Shown: positions 50,365 through 59,073 of the stretch, piece after piece
Position numbering within the stretch: the stretch's first letter is position 1
Layout of the letters: the number at the start of each line of letters is the position of its first letter
DNA from: Microbispora rosea subsp. aerata
Lineage (GTDB): Bacteria > Actinomycetota > Actinomycetes > Streptosporangiales > Streptosporangiaceae
Reading direction: 5' to 3'
Length of the DNA: 64,000 nucleotides
Assembly (NCBI RefSeq): GCF_014647835.1
Contig: NZ_BMPY01000007.1
Span: 62,001-126,000 of the forward strand
The notes under the pieces: model-generated
Databases searched by the model: none
What the model was told of the DNA's origin: nothing
The model's input: only the letters and a program-made list of their open reading frames with translations
Position numbers and translations under genes: made by a program

Positions 50365-51332
50365 CCGCACGCGTGCTGCTCGTCGCGACCGGCGACGTCA
50401 TGGCGTACGCCCGTCGCACCAGCCGGCCGGGCCTCGCGACGGCGGCCGACCTGCTGGCGGCCATACCGGGCGATCTCGGCGTCGATGTGGTGCCCGAGGA
50501 CGTCCAGGCCGAGCCGAGCTGGGACACCTCGACCTCCACCATGCTGCGCCTGGCCCGGCGCGTCCGTACGGCCCTGCTCGACGAGGGGTTCGACGGCGTG
50601 GTCGTCACCCACGGCCTCGACACGATCGAGGAGACCGCCTTCCTTGCGGACCTGCTCGCCGGGCCCGCCGCTCTCCGCGGCGGCATCGTGCTGACCGGCG
50701 CCGTACGCGGGCTGGACGAGCTGTCGAGCGACGGCCCGCGCAACCTCGCGTCGTCGCTGATCGCCGCCGCCGACCCCGCTCTTCGCGGCGTCGGCGCGGT
50801 GGTCTGCGTGAACGACGAGCTGCACGCGGCCCGCTGGGTCACGATGACCGACGCGACGGGCGTGGCGGCCCTCTCCTCGGCGCCCGCGCCGATCCTCGGC
50901 CGAGTGGCGGACGGCCGGGTGGAGATGACGGCGACGCCGCCGCCGCGGCCCCCGGCGGCCCGGGGAGAGCCGGAAACCCACGTCGCGCTGATCAAGACAT
51001 ATCCAGAAATGGACCCTGTGCTCCTCACGGCGGTCGTGGACGCCGGGGCCAGAGGCATCGTGCTGGAGGGCGCCGGCGCCGGGAACGTCCCGATCACCCT
51101 GTACGCGACGATCAGCGAGCTGACGGAGTGGGACATCCCCGTGGTGGTGGCCTCACGGTGCCGTACCCGGCCGGTCGCGCTTGAGGAACTCCCGCTCGGT
51201 CTGGGGCTGGCCGGCAAGGTCGGCGCCGTCGGAGCGCGCGGGCTGGCCCCGGTGAAGGCCCGATACGCCCTCATGGTGGCCCTCGGCGGAGGCGGGCGGC
51301 AGGCCGTCCGGGACTGGTTCGCCCTCCTCTGA
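50361..51332 (+). CDS. L-asparaginase-like protein
   Basis: A 323-residue type I/II asparaginase fold. The first catalytic loop is ATGDVMAYA (Thr kept, but GGTIA replaced) and the second reads THGLDTIEETA, close to HGTDT. Later blocks (LTGAVRGLDELSSDGPRNL; LEGAGAGNVP) are normal. The altered first loop may change activity or substrate. Translation is coupled to the RHH/Clp-N gene, an unusual pairing. Its last 180 bases are overlapped on the other strand by a histidine kinase gene. Confidence 0.82.
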   Translation: MTARVLLVATGDVMAYARRTSRPGLATAADLLAAIPGDLGVDVVPEDVQAEPSWDTSTSTMLRLARRVRTALLDEGFDGVVVTHGLDTIEETAFLADLLAGPAALRGGIVLTGAVRGLDELSSDGPRNLASSLIAAADPALRGVGAVVCVNDELHAARWVTMTDATGVAALSSAPAPILGRVADGRVEMTATPPPRPPAARGEPETHVALIKTYPEMDPVLLTAVVDAGARGIVLEGAGAGNVPITLYATISELTEWDIPVVVASRCRTRPVALEELPLGLGLAGKVGAVGARGLAPVKARYALMVALGGGGRQAVRDWFALL

Positions 51333-52844
51333 CCGCCGTCGAGCGTGCCCGTCGCCCACCGGCGCCGGGGCCTTCTCCAGCGGCGACAGCTCGGTGTACG
51401 GGCCCGCGGCGCGGCGGTTCACCGACTGGGCGGTCGCGCCGTCGGCGTTCGGCGGGCAGCCGGAGACCGGCAGGCGCAGCACGAACTCGGCGCCGCCGTA
51501 CGGCGACTCGGCCGCCACAAGCGTGCCGCAGTGGGCGCGGGCGATGTCGCGGGCGATGGCCAGGCCGAGCCCGGCGCCCCCGTCCCCCCGGCTGCGCGCC
51601 GTGTCCGATCTGGCGAACCGCTCGAAGATCCGTTCCCGCTCGCGCACCGGGACGCCGGGGCCGTCGTCGCCGACCCGAAGCTCGACGAAGCCCTCGTCGC
51701 GCCGGAGCCCGATCTCGACCACGTTCCGGGCGTGCCGCTGGGCGTTGTCGAGCAGGTTGGTCAGCAGACGGGCGAGATGGCGTGGCGCGGCGTGCATCCT
51801 GACCCCGTCCTCCAGCCGCAGGCGCACCGGAATCCGGTCGGCCCGGCGGGTGACCTCGTCCCTGACCAGCTCGGTCACGTCCACGGGCTTGCGGTCCGGC
51901 GCCGTCGCGCCCACCTTCGCCAGCAGAAGCAGATCGTCGATGATCGCTTCCAGCCGCTCCACGTCGGACAGCGAGGCCGCGAGCAGCGACCGCAGATCGG
52001 TCTCGTCGGGGTGAAGCTGCGCCTCCTCGAGCTGCGCGCGCAGGCCGGCGAGCGGAGTCCGCAGCTCGTGGGAGGCGTCCGCGGCGAACTCGCGTTGCCG
52101 CCGTAACGCCCGCTCCGTGGTCAGCTTCGCCTGCTCGATGCGGGCGAGCGTGCTGTTCACGGTGCGGGCGAGCCGCGCGATCTCGTCGTCGCCGGACGGT
52201 ACGGGCACCCGGATGTCCAGGTCGTTCACGTTGACGGCGGCCAGGTCGCTGCGGATGGCCTCCACGGGCCGCAGGGTGCGTCCGGCGACCTTCCAGGTGG
52301 CCCACGCCGTGAGCAGCACGAGCGCGGTCACCTCCACGGTGAAGAGCAGGTCGAACATCGCGACGGGAGTGAAGCCGTCGATCCGGCGTCCCGCGTACAC
52401 GACGGGGGAGTCGGGTCCCGGCGACACCCGTAACGCCGACAGGCGCAGGCAGCCGAGCCCGTCGTGGACACAGGGCTGCAGGTCACGTATCGGATCCCGC
52501 TGGGGCGGCCAGAAGGAGCTGAGCGGAGGTTTACCTCGCGCGGCGGCCGAGGCGGCGAGCACGCGACGGTTCGGAGCCACCACCTGGACCAGGCTGATCC
52601 CCGCCACCTGCGGGGTGATGACGTGCCGCAGGTGCCCCGAACGCCAGGCGGCGGCCGTGAGCGCGGCCTCCTGCTGCGCGTCGAGCCAGACCGCGGTGTC
52701 GAACGCCCGCCGGGCGAGCACGCCGCCCAGGAGCCCGGTGGGGATCAGCAGCACGGTGGCGAGCGCCGTGACGAGAACGGTGATGCGTCCTCGGATGGAA
52801 CGAGGCCGGAGCCTTCGCGGCAACGGTGGGTGGCTGGCGTTCAT
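51153..52844 (-). CDS. Sensor histidine kinase without adjacent response regulator
   Basis: A 563-residue membrane kinase: helix 1 about residues 21-45, an outer domain, helix 2 about 165-185, HAMP, HisKA with H259 in ASHELRTPL, and the ATPase domain (LLDNAQRHARN; DDGPGVPV; GAGLGLAIARD). The recognisable protein ends near residue 462; the last 101 residues are low in complexity and read antisense into the asparaginase gene. An AAGGAGG site precedes the ATG. No response regulator is within the window beside it. Confidence 0.9.
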   Translation of the reverse strand: MNASHPPLPRRLRPRSIRGRITVLVTALATVLLIPTGLLGGVLARRAFDTAVWLDAQQEAALTAAAWRSGHLRHVITPQVAGISLVQVVAPNRRVLAASAAARGKPPLSSFWPPQRDPIRDLQPCVHDGLGCLRLSALRVSPGPDSPVVYAGRRIDGFTPVAMFDLLFTVEVTALVLLTAWATWKVAGRTLRPVEAIRSDLAAVNVNDLDIRVPVPSGDDEIARLARTVNSTLARIEQAKLTTERALRRQREFAADASHELRTPLAGLRAQLEEAQLHPDETDLRSLLAASLSDVERLEAIIDDLLLLAKVGATAPDRKPVDVTELVRDEVTRRADRIPVRLRLEDGVRMHAAPRHLARLLTNLLDNAQRHARNVVEIGLRRDEGFVELRVGDDGPGVPVRERERIFERFARSDTARSRGDGGAGLGLAIARDIARAHCGTLVAAESPYGGAEFVLRLPVSGCPPNADGATAQSVNRRAAGPYTELSPLEKAPAPVGDGHARRRSEEGEPVPDGLPPASAEGHHEGVSGLHRGQPARSDGADLAGQPQTEREFLKRDRPGTAP

Positions 52845-53252
52845 CGCCGTCCTCCTTGCGATGGCTTTCCTGCGGCATGTGCGGCGGACGGTCGGTGCTG
52901 TGCGCGATGCGGTCGTCCGTACGGCTTGCGGCGCCCGGATGATTCGGGTTGAGAGGCTCGCAACGGCAGGCGGAGTGACGCTGGGTGTTCTGCCTGGTCA
53001 GGCCGCTACTTCTCGGCTCCGCACCACGCTAGCATCAGACTTGAAGCCATCAAGTAAAGGAAGTGTTCAACTTTTTCCCACCATTCGGCGTTCGACGATT
53101 GTTCTGGTGGCGGCGCGGGAACTCGCCCGACACTTTGATCGTTGGCACTGTGGTGGAGTGGCGCTCCCAGTTGTACGGAGACCGCTCCTCGGGCACCATC
53201 CCCACTAGGCCGCGCAGCGGCTGATCAGTGAGTCGCGTCCTGGAGGAAGCGA
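52845..53252. promoter_or_regulatory. Divergent region between the kinase and the BI-1 gene
   Basis: No gene is seen. CTTGA-AGCCA-TCAAG (53040-53054) is a perfect inverted repeat in a locally AT-rich patch (53030-53090) that probably holds the kinase promoter. Confidence 0.45.
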
Positions 53253-54038
53253 ATGGAGAGCAGGAACCCCATATTCAGTCGGCGCGGGGCGGCTGGTCAG
53301 CAGGCGTGGGCCGGTCCCACGCCCAGCGTGCAGCAGCTGAACGAGATGTACGCCGCGCCCTCGTACGCTCCCCCGGCGGCGCGGGCGATGACGATCGACG
53401 ACGTCGTGGTGCGCGGCTTCATGACCCTCGGCACGCTCGTCGTGTCGGCGGCCCTGGCCTGGTACTTCAACGTCGGCTGGGGGCTCGCGGCGCCGGCCAT
53501 GATCGTGGGCCTGATCCTCGGGCTCATCGTGTCGTTCCGGCAGAGCACGAACCCCGCGCTGATCCTCGGCTACTCCGTGTGCTACGGCATCGCCATCGGC
53601 GTGCTGAGCCACATGTACGAGAACGTCTACAGCGGCATCGTCCTGCAGGCCGTGCTCGGCACGATGGTGGCCTTCGGCGGCACGCTGAGCGTGTACGCGC
53701 TGAAGATCTTCCGGCCGACTCCGAAGTTCACCAAGTTCGTGGTCGCCGCCGCGTTCGGCGCGATCGGCCTGATCCTGATCAACTGGATCGCCGGCATCTT
53801 CGTCGACGGCGGCCTCGGCCTGCGCACCGACAGCCCCATCGGCTGGATCTTCAGCGCCGCCATGATCCTGCTCGGCTGCTTCTTCCTGCTGCTCGACTTC
53901 GCCGAGATCGAGCAGGGGGTGCGGGCCGGCGTGCCGGAGCGCTTCTCCTGGCTGATGGCCTTCGGCCTGACCCTGAGCCTCGTCTGGCTCTACCTGGAGA
54001 TCCTCCGCTTCATCAGCTACTTCACCAACAACGACTAG
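53253..54038 (+). CDS. Bax inhibitor-1/YccA family membrane protein
   Basis: A 261-residue protein with seven predicted membrane helices after a 45-residue cytoplasmic start. The final block LLLDFAEIEQGVRAGVPERFSWLMAFGLTLSLVWLYLEILRF matches the actinobacterial branch of BI-1/YccA, possible calcium or proton channels. ATG preceded by a GGAGG-like site (GGAGGAAGCGA). A strong terminator follows. Confidence 0.92.
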   Translation: MESRNPIFSRRGAAGQQAWAGPTPSVQQLNEMYAAPSYAPPAARAMTIDDVVVRGFMTLGTLVVSAALAWYFNVGWGLAAPAMIVGLILGLIVSFRQSTNPALILGYSVCYGIAIGVLSHMYENVYSGIVLQAVLGTMVAFGGTLSVYALKIFRPTPKFTKFVVAAAFGAIGLILINWIAGIFVDGGLGLRTDSPIGWIFSAAMILLGCFFLLLDFAEIEQGVRAGVPERFSWLMAFGLTLSLVWLYLEILRFISYFTNND

Positions 54039-54052
54039 CCGCAGGAGCGGAA

Positions 54053-54086
54053 GGGGCGCCGTCCTCCGGGGCGGCGCCCCGTTTTT
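54053..54086 (+). terminator. Rho-independent terminator after the BI-1 gene
   Basis: GGGGCGCCG pairs with CGGCGCCCC (9 bp) and is followed by GTTTTT, a classical intrinsic terminator. Confidence 0.9.
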
Positions 54087-54225
54087 GTGCTCTATATCAG
54101 GATCTGGTGATCAGTGCCGCAACTTTTGATCAACATCCTGTAACAAAACAATGCCGCCGAGGGCTTGTCAAGCGCGGACCGGTGATGCACTGTGACACAA
54201 AGCAGCCTTTTCCGTGGAGGTGCCC

Positions 54226-54444
54226 ATGTCGTTGAACCACTCACCGGAGACCCAGAGCAAGCTGATCGCCCGCGTCCCGTCCATAACCGGGCGCGACCTC
54301 CCAGAGTGGTTCGAAACTATCGACAACGGCCCGGCGTTCCTACGCTGCGAAGAGCGTGCCAACTGGCTCGCCGATGAGCACGGGCTGAGCCACGGCTACG
54401 CCGCCGCGATCGTCCTCGAGCACGAGCGGCGCCGTCGCTCCTAG
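54226..54444 (+). CDS. DUF4287-like small protein
   Basis: A 72-residue protein with the DUF4287 pattern (SKLIARVPSITGRDLPEWFETI; ERANWLADEHGLSHGYAAAIVLEHER), a small helical fold of unknown role common in actinobacteria. ATG at 54226 follows GGAGG by five bases; an in-frame GTG at 54214 lies within that site. Confidence 0.85.
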   Translation: MSLNHSPETQSKLIARVPSITGRDLPEWFETIDNGPAFLRCEERANWLADEHGLSHGYAAAIVLEHERRRRS

Positions 54445-54564
54445 CGTCCACCCAACGCGGGAGGGGGCAGTGCCGTCCCGCGTGCACCACACCAGCAACG
54501 ACACGAGCGGACACGCTCCCGGCAGCCGCGTCCACGGCAGCCACACCACCCTGAGGCAGCGTCG

Positions 54565-54595
54565 ATGCGCCCGCACCGGTCCGGTGCGGGCGCAT
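54565..54595 (+). terminator. 14-bp hairpin just before the PPOX gene
   Basis: ATGCGCCCGCACCG pairs perfectly with CGGTGCGGGCGCAT around a GTC loop. It ends nine bases before the next start, in CATTGTCTT. It may end transcription of the DUF4287 gene or affect translation of the next. Confidence 0.6.
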
Positions 54596-54604
54596 CATTG
54601 TCTT

Positions 54605-55015
54605 ATGGATCTCGACAAGGCGCGTGAGTTCGTCAGGAACAACCACCGGGCGGTCATGCTGACCCGCCATCCGGACGGACGGCCGCAGACCTCCCCGGTG
54701 ACCGTCGGCTGCGACAAGGACGGCTACATCGTGATCAGCAGCCGTGAGACGGCGGTCAAGACGCGCAACCTGCGCCAAAACCCCGAGGTCGTGCTCACCG
54801 TGTTCACCGACGCGTTCTTCGGCCCCTGGACGCAGATCGAGGGCACCGCCCACATCATCTCGCTGCCGGACGCGATGGAGCACCTGGTGCGGTACTACCG
54901 CGACATCAGCGGCGAGCATCCGGACTGGGACGACTACCGCGCCGCGATGATCCGCGACAAGCGGGTGATCATCCGCGTCGAGCCCACCCGCGCGGGCCCC
55001 GACTTCCACGGCTGA
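54605..55015 (+). CDS. PPOX-class (F420-dependent) oxidoreductase
   Basis: A 136-residue split-barrel protein like the actinobacterial F420-binding PPOX family ([55 protein letters not shown]). It probably reduces a small molecule with F420H2. ATG at 54605 directly follows a strong hairpin, so the leader is very short. Convergent with a thiolase gene. Confidence 0.88.
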   Translation: MDLDKAREFVRNNHRAVMLTRHPDGRPQTSPVTVGCDKDGYIVISSRETAVKTRNLRQNPEVVLTVFTDAFFGPWTQIEGTAHIISLPDAMEHLVRYYRDISGEHPDWDDYRAAMIRDKRVIIRVEPTRAGPDFHG

Positions 55016-55021
55016 GCCGAC

Positions 55022-55049
55022 GCCGGTCCCGGCACCGGCCGGGACCGGC
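55022..55049. terminator. Bidirectional terminator between PPOX and thiolase genes
   Basis: GCCGGTCCCGGC and GCCGGGACCGGC pair perfectly (12 bp) around ACCG, in the 48-base gap between convergent genes. Confidence 0.75.
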
Positions 55050-55063
55050 GGGAACGCCCCGGC

Positions 55064-56281
55064 TCAGGACAGCCGCTCCAGCACCATCGCCATGCCCTGG
55101 CCGCCGCCGACGCACATCGTCTCCAGCCCGATCGACTTGTCGTGGAACCGGAGGCTGTTGATCAGCGTGGAGGTGATGCGGGCGCCGGTCATGCCGAACG
55201 GGTGGCCCACGGCGATCGCCCCGCCGTTCACGTTGAGCCGGTCGATGTCGATGCCCAGCTCCCGGTAGGAGGGGATCACCTGGGCGGCGAACGCCTCGTT
55301 GATCTCGACCAGGTCGACGTCGCCGATCGACATGCCCGCGCGGGCGAGGGCCTGCCGCGACGCCTCGATCGGGCCCAGCCCCATGATCTCCGGAGACAGG
55401 CCGGTGACGCCGGTCGACACGATCCGGGCCAGCGGCGTGATGCCCAGCTCGGCGGCCTTGGTGTCGCTCATCACGATCACAGCGGCGGCGCCGTCGTTCA
55501 ACGGGCAGCAGTTGCCCGCCGTCACCGTGCCGTCCGGCCGGAAAACCGGCTTGAGCTGCGAGACCACCTCGTACGTCGTGCCGGGCCTGGGGCCGTCGTC
55601 CTTGCTCACCACCGTGCCGTCGGGGAGCGTCACCGGAGTGATGTCGCTCTCCCAGAAGCCGTTCGCGATGGCCTTCTCCGCGAGGTTCTGCGACCGCACA
55701 CCGAACTCGTCCTGCTCGCGCCGGGAGACGCCCTTCAGCGCGGCGACGTTCTCGGCCGTCTGGCCCATCGCGATGTACACGTCCGGCAGCGCGCCGTCCT
55801 CACGCGGATCGTGCCACACCGGCGCCCCGCCCTTGGCGGCCTCCTCCGTCCGCGCCTTCGCCTCGTCGAACACCGGGTTCTGCGCCTGCGGCATGTCGGA
55901 GCTGCCGTTCGCGAAGCGGGAAACGGTCTCCACGCCGGCCGAGATGAACACGTCGCCCTCGCCCGCCTTGATGGCGTGGAACGCCATCCGGGTCGTCTGC
56001 AACGAAGAGGAGCAGTAGCGGGTGACGGTGGTGCCCGGCACCTTGTCGAGCCCGAGCATCACGGCGACCACCCGCGCCAAGTTGTGGCCCTGCTCACCGC
56101 CGGGGAGCCCGCAGCCCAGCATGAGGTCGTCAACGTCGTTCGGGTCGAGCTGCGGCACCTTCGCCAGCGCCGCGCGGACCATCTGCACGGTCAGGTCGTC
56201 CGGGCGGATGTCCTTGAGTGACCCCTTGAAGGCGCGGCCGATCGGCGACCGCGCGGTCGCCACGATGACTGCCTCGGGCAT
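55064..56281 (-). CDS. Acetyl-CoA acetyltransferase (thiolase)
   Basis: A 405-residue thiolase (FadA/AtoB type). The nucleophile C90 lies in [10 protein letters not shown], the His in [16 protein letters not shown] and the second Cys in [12 protein letters not shown]. It differs from the thiolase at 48.3 kb. ATG at 56281 follows AGGAGAG. A degradation or biosynthetic partner is not nearby. Confidence 0.94.
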   Translation of the reverse strand: MPEAVIVATARSPIGRAFKGSLKDIRPDDLTVQMVRAALAKVPQLDPNDVDDLMLGCGLPGGEQGHNLARVVAVMLGLDKVPGTTVTRYCSSSLQTTRMAFHAIKAGEGDVFISAGVETVSRFANGSSDMPQAQNPVFDEAKARTEEAAKGGAPVWHDPREDGALPDVYIAMGQTAENVAALKGVSRREQDEFGVRSQNLAEKAIANGFWESDITPVTLPDGTVVSKDDGPRPGTTYEVVSQLKPVFRPDGTVTAGNCCPLNDGAAAVIVMSDTKAAELGITPLARIVSTGVTGLSPEIMGLGPIEASRQALARAGMSIGDVDLVEINEAFAAQVIPSYRELGIDIDRLNVNGGAIAVGHPFGMTGARITSTLINSLRFHDKSIGLETMCVGGGQGMAMVLERLS

Positions 56282-56565
56282 GTGACTCTCCTGCCTGCTC
56301 TCGTGCCCCTCCACTCAGGGTTCCGGGGGGCCTCCTCCCCCGGAGGTTACCCCTCAGTACGCCGCCCGCCACGCCCCAGACCCCACTCACCAGAACTTTG
56401 TACTGATGCACAGTGTCTCCCGCTTCGCGTGTCGGAGCGTTCGCTTCCGCTGTGTTCCCTCGTCGTTCGGGAGTTCGTTCCTCACTCCCTTTCTCCTCAG
56501 TCCAGACTGGCGGCGCGCTCCGGCGGCTCGCTCGGTGTCTCCCGCTTCACGCGGTGGCGGGAAGT
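56282..56565. other. Intergenic region upstream of the thiolase
   Basis: No gene seen in 284 bases. From about 56410 to 56550 the plus strand is pyrimidine-rich (TCTCCCGCTTC occurs twice, 56414 and 56538). No clear operator. Confidence 0.45.
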
Positions 56566-57930
56566 TCAGCCGTACATGCCGGGGGCGGTGGCGGTGCCGT
56601 CGTTGATCGCGTGCAAGCCGCCCTTCTCGTCGCGCCACAGGCGCCAGCCGTTCTGGCTGCCGGTGAACCAGGAGGGCGGCGGGGAGGAGGAGTCCTTGCG
56701 CTTGCCCGTGGCGAGGTCGAACTCGCACAGTGCGGCGATCGAGTAGAACCCGGGGATCGTGCCGCGCAGCGGCAGCGGCTTGGGGTCGGTCACGCAGAAC
56801 GACCATCCGGTCGCGCCGCTCACCGGCGTCGGCTCGCCGGTGCTGAGGTCGAAGACCGAGCCGGGCGCGTCGCGCTTGAGGAAGCCCAGCTTGTTCATCT
56901 CCGGCGGGAAGGCCAGCCACCAGCCCGACCCCGGGACCTGGGCGGGGGTGATCTGCCCGAGGACGCGTCCGGTCTCGGCGTCGAGGCGGGCGAACCCGCC
57001 GTACTGGCCCTGCGCGTCGACCGGCCGGACGACCGGCGCGTACGCCGGGTTGCCGCTGGGGTAGACGCGGACGACGGACGGCCGCATCCAGTCGACGGTG
57101 CCGTCGGCGATACGCGCGGAGAACAGGCCGAACGTCGAGGTCTCCTTGGTCTGGGGGTTGGTGTACGGCGCGACGTACCCGATGATCTTGTCATCGGTCG
57201 CGCCGAAGGCCCAGCCGCCGCTCAGGTCGACGCCGGGGCCGAGGGCCTGCTCGATCGGAAGCTGCCAGACGGTCTTGCCGTCCTTGAGCATGCGGGCCTC
57301 GAGCACCGGATGGGCGGCGAGCCTGAGCAGGATGACCTTGGACGCGTCGGACCATTCGACCTCCGCGATGCCGGGCAGCCGCCACTTCACGGCGCCGTCA
57401 CGGGGGTCGAGCACCACGACGCGGGCGGACGAGAGCGCGGTGTCCTCGGAGACGCAGACGTACGGCCCGCAGCGCTGCGGCCCGAAGGTGGACCGCATGG
57501 GCCTAGTCCACTTCTGCTGTCCGGTGCGGGCGTCCCGCGCGACGAGGATGGCGCCCTTGCCGCCGTTCGCGGCGGGGTCGAGCGCGACGACCACGGCCTG
57601 CCCGCCGCCGGTCTCCACGGTCGCGGGGGCCTGCACCCCCATGCCGGGGAGCCGCCCCACCATCGTCGCGGGATGCGCCCAGAGTTTGCGGCCGGTGGCG
57701 AGGTCGAGGGCGACGGTCTCCAGGGTGCCGTCGGGCCGCATGGACGTGGTCGCCGCGACGCCGCCTCCCGTGGTGGTCCGGCTGACCGCGTTCACCTGCG
57801 TGTTGTGCCAGGCCGGGTAGTCCTCGGCGGCCTCGTCGCCGCCGGAGCAGCCGGTGAGGGCGCCGGTCAGCACGGCGGTCGCGGCGAGCGCCAGAGCGGG
57901 TTTCACGTGGGTCAGCTGGGGCCGGATCAT
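56566..57930 (-). CDS. PQQ-type beta-propeller lipoprotein
   Basis: A 454-residue exported lipoprotein (lipobox LTGC at about residues 25-28) with repeated beta-propeller blades of the PQQ/YvrE type (ALDLATGRKLWAHPATMV; VLDPRDGAVKWRLPG; RLDAETGRVLGQI). It may be a surface binding or scaffold protein; no enzyme residues can be named. ATG at 57930 follows TAGGAG. It lies behind an SGNH hydrolase on the same strand. Confidence 0.85.
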   Translation of the reverse strand: MIRPQLTHVKPALALAATAVLTGALTGCSGGDEAAEDYPAWHNTQVNAVSRTTTGGGVAATTSMRPDGTLETVALDLATGRKLWAHPATMVGRLPGMGVQAPATVETGGGQAVVVALDPAANGGKGAILVARDARTGQQKWTRPMRSTFGPQRCGPYVCVSEDTALSSARVVVLDPRDGAVKWRLPGIAEVEWSDASKVILLRLAAHPVLEARMLKDGKTVWQLPIEQALGPGVDLSGGWAFGATDDKIIGYVAPYTNPQTKETSTFGLFSARIADGTVDWMRPSVVRVYPSGNPAYAPVVRPVDAQGQYGGFARLDAETGRVLGQITPAQVPGSGWWLAFPPEMNKLGFLKRDAPGSVFDLSTGEPTPVSGATGWSFCVTDPKPLPLRGTIPGFYSIAALCEFDLATGKRKDSSSPPPSWFTGSQNGWRLWRDEKGGLHAINDGTATAPGMYG

Positions 57931-57977
57931 TTCGCTCCTACAGGGGGTGATGGCCCGGCCGCGGGAGGTAACCGGCT

Positions 57978-58952
57978 CTAGGCGTCCGGAAGCGGCCCGG
58001 GTCTCCGGCGGAGCAGCGCCGCCCACCGTCCATGGGGGCCGACCGCCCGGCCGGCGACACGGGTCGCGGTGACCTCGGTGCCGGGTTCCTCCACGGCCAT
58101 TGCGGCCAAGAGGTATTGCGATCCTTCGACGCGCACGGGTTCCGGCTCGGGCCACAACCCCAACGCGGCGCATACAGACGGTAGCACTGCGTACGCGGCT
58201 TGTAGGTAACCTCGGGCAGATGGATGAAAACGATCAGGTCCGAACATCTCGGCAGGGTTCGCATCGAACTCGGGTCCGAGCAGGTCGGCGAACGCCACGG
58301 TCCTGCCGCCCGCCTCGATGACCGCGACCGTCTGGGCCGCGGCGAGCTGGCGCGACCAGCGCCGGGTGACCCAGCGGAGCGGCTGCGCGATCGGGCGCAC
58401 GGTGCCGAGGTCGGGGCAGGTGCCCACGACCACCTCGGCCCCCGCCTCGCGCAGCCGGCGCACCGCCTTCTGCAGGTGCCGTACGGCCCGGGCGGGCAGG
58501 GTGGCCGTGGTCACGTCGTTGGCCCCCACGAAGACGACCGCGACCTGCGGGCGGGCCTCGATCGCGCGGTCCACCTGGACGCCGAGGTCCACCGACGCCG
58601 CGCCCGACCGGCCGACCACGGTGACGTGCACCGGCCGCTCGGCCACCGCCGCGAGCCCGTACGCGATGCGGACGGCCGGGGTGTCCTCGGGGCGGGTCAT
58701 GCCGAGGCCGACGGACAGGGAGTCGCCGAGCACGGCCATCCGGATCGGCTCCCCAGGGAAGGCGCCGTACACGCCGTCGGAGTCCGGGCCGTCGAGGCCG
58801 TGCGGCTGCCCCACGATGCGGCGGGCCACCATGGCCTCGGCCATGAGCAGGCCGTACGTGACCGCTCCGAGGGCCGTGAGCCCGCCTCCGCCCAGGGCCG
58901 CGGCGGTGGCGATGCGCCGCGCGGCGCGCACCGCGCCGGACGTACGGACCAC
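57978..58952 (-). CDS. SGNH/GDSL-type hydrolase with N-terminal membrane segment
   Basis: A 324-residue esterase-like protein. Catalytic Ser lies in GDSLSVGLG, GAND is block III (GxND) and the Asp/His pair in DRFHPSARGY. A helix at about residues 13-40 suggests an exported, anchored enzyme. SGNH enzymes often remove acetyl groups from polysaccharides. It starts opposite the cystathionine beta-synthase gene. Confidence 0.9.
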   Translation of the reverse strand: MVRTSGAVRAARRIATAAALGGGGLTALGAVTYGLLMAEAMVARRIVGQPHGLDGPDSDGVYGAFPGEPIRMAVLGDSLSVGLGMTRPEDTPAVRIAYGLAAVAERPVHVTVVGRSGAASVDLGVQVDRAIEARPQVAVVFVGANDVTTATLPARAVRHLQKAVRRLREAGAEVVVGTCPDLGTVRPIAQPLRWVTRRWSRQLAAAQTVAVIEAGGRTVAFADLLGPEFDANPAEMFGPDRFHPSARGYLQAAYAVLPSVCAALGLWPEPEPVRVEGSQYLLAAMAVEEPGTEVTATRVAGRAVGPHGRWAALLRRRPGPLPDA

Positions 58953-59073
58953 CAGCCCTCCTCGCGCTCACGGTACGGTTTGAAGAGAGAAACTAGCCGA
59001 GTTCCGGCCACCCCTACCGGAACCCCGGCTCACGGCAGGCTGACAAGCTTCGGCAAACAAGGTGGTCATAGCG

